From: Sphingomonadaceae bacterium
Lineage (GTDB): Bacteria > Pseudomonadota > Alphaproteobacteria > Sphingomonadales > Sphingomonadaceae
Assembly (NCBI GenBank): GCA_019245455.1
Contig: JAFARM010000195.1
Location: 1-7,274, forward strand
Direction: 5' to 3'
DNA: 7,274 bases
Shown: positions 5,026 to 7,274 of the stretch, piece after piece
How the letters are laid out: each line of letters opens with the position of its first letter
Numbering within the stretch: the stretch's first letter is position 1
Made by a program: the position numbers and the translations under genes
The notes under the pieces: generated by a model
Told to the model about the DNA's origin: nothing
Databases searched by the model: none
What the model saw: the letters and a program-made list of their open reading frames with translations, nothing else

Positions 5026-7036
5026 CCGCCGCACATCGCAGATCCGGCGGCGTCGCCTCGGCCACCAGCAGCGCCACCGCCTCGGCCAGCGGCAGAACAC
5101 GCTGCTCGCCGCCGCCCAGCGGTCGCAGCGCGACCGTCCCCTCCTCCGCCTCGCGCCTTCCGACGACGAGCAGGTAGGGGACGTGGGCGAGGCTGTGTTC
5201 GCGCACCTTGTAGGTGATCTTCTCGTTCCGGACGTCGGTGTCGACGCGCAGGCCCGCCGCCGTCAGCCTGGCCGCGACCTTGCCGGCATAGGCGTCGGCG
5301 TCGGACACGATCGTCGCCACCACCGCCTGCACCGGCGCCAGCCAGGCGGGCAAGCGCCCGGCATAGTGCTCGATCAGGATGCCGATGAAGCGTTCGTAGC
5401 TGCCGAAGATCGCGCGGTGGAGCATCACCGGCCGGTGGCGCGCGCCGTCCTCGCCGACATAGCTGGCATCCAGCCGCTCGGGCAGGACATAGTCGAGCTG
5501 GATCGTGCCGACCTGCCACGTCCGGCCGATGGCGTCGGTCAGGTGCCACTCGAGCTTGGGCGAGTAGAACGCCCCCTCGCCCGGCAGTTCTTCCCAGCCG
5601 TACTCGGGTCCGGCGCGGCCGGCGAGGCGGACCGCCTCCCGCAGGTCGCCCTCGGCCTTGTCCCACATTTCGTCGGTGCCGAAGCGCTTTTCGGGGCGCA
5701 GCGCCAGCTTGACCGCATAGCCGTCGAAGCCCAGGTCCTTGTAGACGCGGTCCGTCAGGTCGCAGAAGCGCCTCACCTCGTTGACGATCTGGTCCTCGCG
5801 GCAGAAGATGTGGCCGTCGTCCTGCGTCATCTGGCGGACGCGCATCAGCCCGTGAAGCGCGCCGTGCGGCTCGTTGCGATGGCAGCAGCCCTGTTCGGCC
5901 ATCCTGAGCGGCAGGTCGCGGTAGCTCTTGATGCCCTGGCGGAAGATGAGGACGTGCGCCGGGCAGTTCATCGGCTTCAACGCCATCAGGTCGGCCTTGC
6001 CCGACAGGATCGGCGCGTCCTCGTCGACGCTCGGGATCTCGTCGGGGACGATGAACATATTCTCGCGGTACTTGCCCCAGTGGCCGCTCGCCTCCCACTG
6101 CCGTGCGTCCATCACCTGCGGGGTCTTGACCTCGACATAGCCGCCGGCGTCGATCCGGCGGCGCATATACGCCTCCAGCTGACGCCAGATCATGTAGCCC
6201 TTGGGGTGCCAGAAGACGCTGCCGTGCGCCTCCGCCTGCAGGTGGAACAGGTCCATGTCCTGGCCGATGCGGCGGTGGTCGCGCTTGGCCGCCTCTTCGA
6301 GCATCGTCAGGTGGGCGTCGAGCTGCTTCTTGTTGAGCCACCCGGTGCCGTAAATGCGGCTGAGCATCGCGTTGTTCTGGTCGCCGCGCCAATAGGCCCC
6401 GCTGACCCGCGTCAGCTTGAAGGCGTTCGGGTCGAGCTTTCCCGTCGACGGCAGGTGCGGCCCGCGGCACAGGTCGAGCCAGGCGTTCTCGCCGCGGCCA
6501 GCCTTGTAGACGGTCAGCGGCTCGCCGTCGGGCAGTTCGGCCGCCCACTCCGCCTTGAACGTCTCGCCGTGCGCCTTGAAGTGCGCGATCAGCCGGTCGC
6601 GCGGCCATTCCTCGCGCACCAGCGGCGCGTCGGCGGCGATGATGCGGCGCATCTCGGCCTCGATTCGAGGCAGGTCGTCCTCGGTGAACGGGCGGTCCTT
6701 GGGCGCGAAGTCGTAGTAGAAGCCGTCGTCCGTCGCCGGACCGAAGGTGATCTGCGTTCCCGGAAACAGGTGCTGCACCGCCTCGGCCAGCACGTGGGCA
6801 TAGTCGTGGCGGGCGAGGTCGAGCGCGACGCCCTCGTCCTTCGCCGTGACCAGCGCCAGCGTCGCGTCGCGCTTCAGCGGCCGCGACAGGTCGACAAGGT
6901 CGCCGTCGACACGCGCGGCGAGCGCCGCCTTCGCCAGCCCCGGCCCGATCGCCGCGGCGACGTCGGCCGCGGTGGTGCCGCGCGCGGCCTCGCGCACGGA
7001 ACCGTCGGGCAGCGTCAGGTGGATCGTATCGGACAT
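5018..7036 (-). CDS. thrS: Threonine--tRNA ligase (ThrRS)
   Basis: ThrRS charges tRNA-Thr with threonine and edits mischarged Ser-tRNA-Thr. The 672-aa product is a full-length bacterial enzyme. Domains in order: TGS (about 1-65); editing domain (about 70-230) with H81-V-L-A-E85 and C190-R-G-P-H194; class II catalytic core (about 255-560) with zinc ligands C358 (M-N-C-P-A-H), H409 (D-D-G-H-I-F) and H540 (M-L-H-R-A), motif 2 around R-N-E-P-H-G-A-L at 387-394 and motif 3 around F-G-S-Y-E-R-F-I-G at 544-552; and anticodon-binding domain (about 568-665). The editing motif is HxxxE rather than the HxxxH of E. coli, which I believe is common in alphaproteobacteria. The ATG at 7036 starts the TGS domain directly; an in-frame ATG at 7123 lies in repeat-like sequence and is unlikely. 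No strong Shine-Dalgarno is visible. It converges on the 106-aa gene. Confidence 0.97.
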   Translation of the reverse strand: MSDTIHLTLPDGSVREAARGTTAADVAAAIGPGLAKAALAARVDGDLVDLSRPLKRDATLALVTAKDEGVALDLARHDYAHVLAEAVQHLFPGTQITFGPATDDGFYYDFAPKDRPFTEDDLPRIEAEMRRIIAADAPLVREEWPRDRLIAHFKAHGETFKAEWAAELPDGEPLTVYKAGRGENAWLDLCRGPHLPSTGKLDPNAFKLTRVSGAYWRGDQNNAMLSRIYGTGWLNKKQLDAHLTMLEEAAKRDHRRIGQDMDLFHLQAEAHGSVFWHPKGYMIWRQLEAYMRRRIDAGGYVEVKTPQVMDARQWEASGHWGKYRENMFIVPDEIPSVDEDAPILSGKADLMALKPMNCPAHVLIFRQGIKSYRDLPLRMAEQGCCHRNEPHGALHGLMRVRQMTQDDGHIFCREDQIVNEVRRFCDLTDRVYKDLGFDGYAVKLALRPEKRFGTDEMWDKAEGDLREAVRLAGRAGPEYGWEELPGEGAFYSPKLEWHLTDAIGRTWQVGTIQLDYVLPERLDASYVGEDGARHRPVMLHRAIFGSYERFIGILIEHYAGRLPAWLAPVQAVVATIVSDADAYAGKVAARLTAAGLRVDTDVRNEKITYKVREHSLAHVPYLLVVGRREAEEGTVALRPLGGGEQRVLPLAEAVALLVAEATPPDLRCAAAS

Positions 7037-7114
7037 AGCGCCGTCGGGTTGGGCAAAGCGGTGCGCGAAGTCAACCGTCGGCAGACCACGGGCCAGGCAT
7101 CGCCGCGGCCGATC

Positions 7115-7129
7115 CCTCGTCATCCCCGC
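7115..7129. repeat. Single half of the REP-like repeat upstream of thrS
   Basis: CCTCGTCATCCCCGC here is identical over 15 bases to 1504-1518, the start of the palindrome in the hisA-hisF gap. No inverted partner follows, so it looks like a solitary or decayed unit. It lies about 80 nt before the thrS start, in the region where a thrS promoter would be expected. Confidence 0.55.
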
Positions 7130-7216
7130 TCCTCGCTGCAGTGACCAGGGCGGACGTTTCCTGTCGCCGGCAGGGCGTGTGGTGGTCTAGCCTGCGCCCC
7201 CTGCCGGAGATCAGCC

Positions 7217-7274
7217 ACGTCCGTCACCCTGCCCCCCGACCTGTCACGGCGGTCGCTGCTCGCCGGCGGCGCGG
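7217..7274 (+). CDS. Possible N-terminus of a Tat-exported protein, cut by window edge, no standard start codon
   Basis: The last 58 bases of the plus strand contain a frame reading S-V-T-L-P-P-D-L-S-R-R-S-L-L-A-G-G-A. This looks like the start of a twin-arginine signal peptide: a short polar stretch, S-R-R-S-L-L, then a small hydrophobic run. No ATG, GTG or TTG occurs in frame back to the stop at 7142. ACG at 7217 is 7 nt after a GGAG (7206-7209), so it is either a rare ACG start, an ATG altered by one base, or the reading is chance. Only 19 codons are visible and the rest of the protein is outside the window. It would be transcribed divergently from thrS. Confidence 0.35.

Noticed and set aside
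5183..7144. 653-codon open frame on the plus strand opposite thrS
   Set aside because: It is the antisense shadow of a complete, motif-rich thrS in GC-rich DNA. Its translation is Arg/Val/Leu-rich low complexity with no recognisable domain.
1..7274. CRISPR array, transposase or insertion sequence
   Set aside because: No evenly spaced direct repeats and no transposase motifs were seen; the only repeats are short inverted elements.

Overview
The window is GC-rich and gene-dense, with strong G/C bias at third codon positions in most genes. The gene order hisB-hisH-hisA-hisF-hisE, the style of the HisA, HisF and ThrS proteins, and short REP-like palindromes built on CGTCATCCCCGCG point to an alphaproteobacterium, probably a sphingomonad. 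The species cannot be named from this sequence alone.

Left part (1-3959, minus strand): a histidine biosynthesis operon read right to left. hisB (IGP dehydratase) comes first, followed by hisH and hisF (the two subunits of IGP synthase), hisA (ProFAR isomerase) and hisE (PR-ATP pyrophosphohydrolase). Together these cover PR-ATP hydrolysis, the ProFAR to PRFAR step, imidazole ring closure and IGP dehydration. hisH/hisA and hisF/hisE are joined by 4-nt GTGA and ATGA overlaps. The hisB-hisH and hisA-hisF gaps instead hold palindromic repeat elements. Two small unrecognised genes follow hisE almost without spacing: a 69-codon ORF and a gene cut by the window edge.

Middle part (3960-5025): a divergent intergenic region with a possible promoter, a perfect 9-bp hairpin and a good ribosome binding site. 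It leads into two overlapping plus-strand genes, an orotate phosphoribosyltransferase (pyrE type) and an unrecognised 106-aa protein. Both use noticeably less biased codons than their neighbours, which suggests a different history.

Right part (5018-7274): thrS on the minus strand, complete, converging on the 106-aa gene with an 8-nt overlap. Beyond the thrS start, the plus strand ends in what may be the first codons of a twin-arginine-signal protein without a standard start codon.

Most of the window is ordinary metabolism. The points worth a second look are the missing ATG and odd N-terminus of hisA, the pyrE-like/106-aa pair, the two unknown genes at the end of the his operon, and the repeat elements inside the operon. 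No CRISPR array, insertion sequence, transposase or tRNA/rRNA gene was seen.
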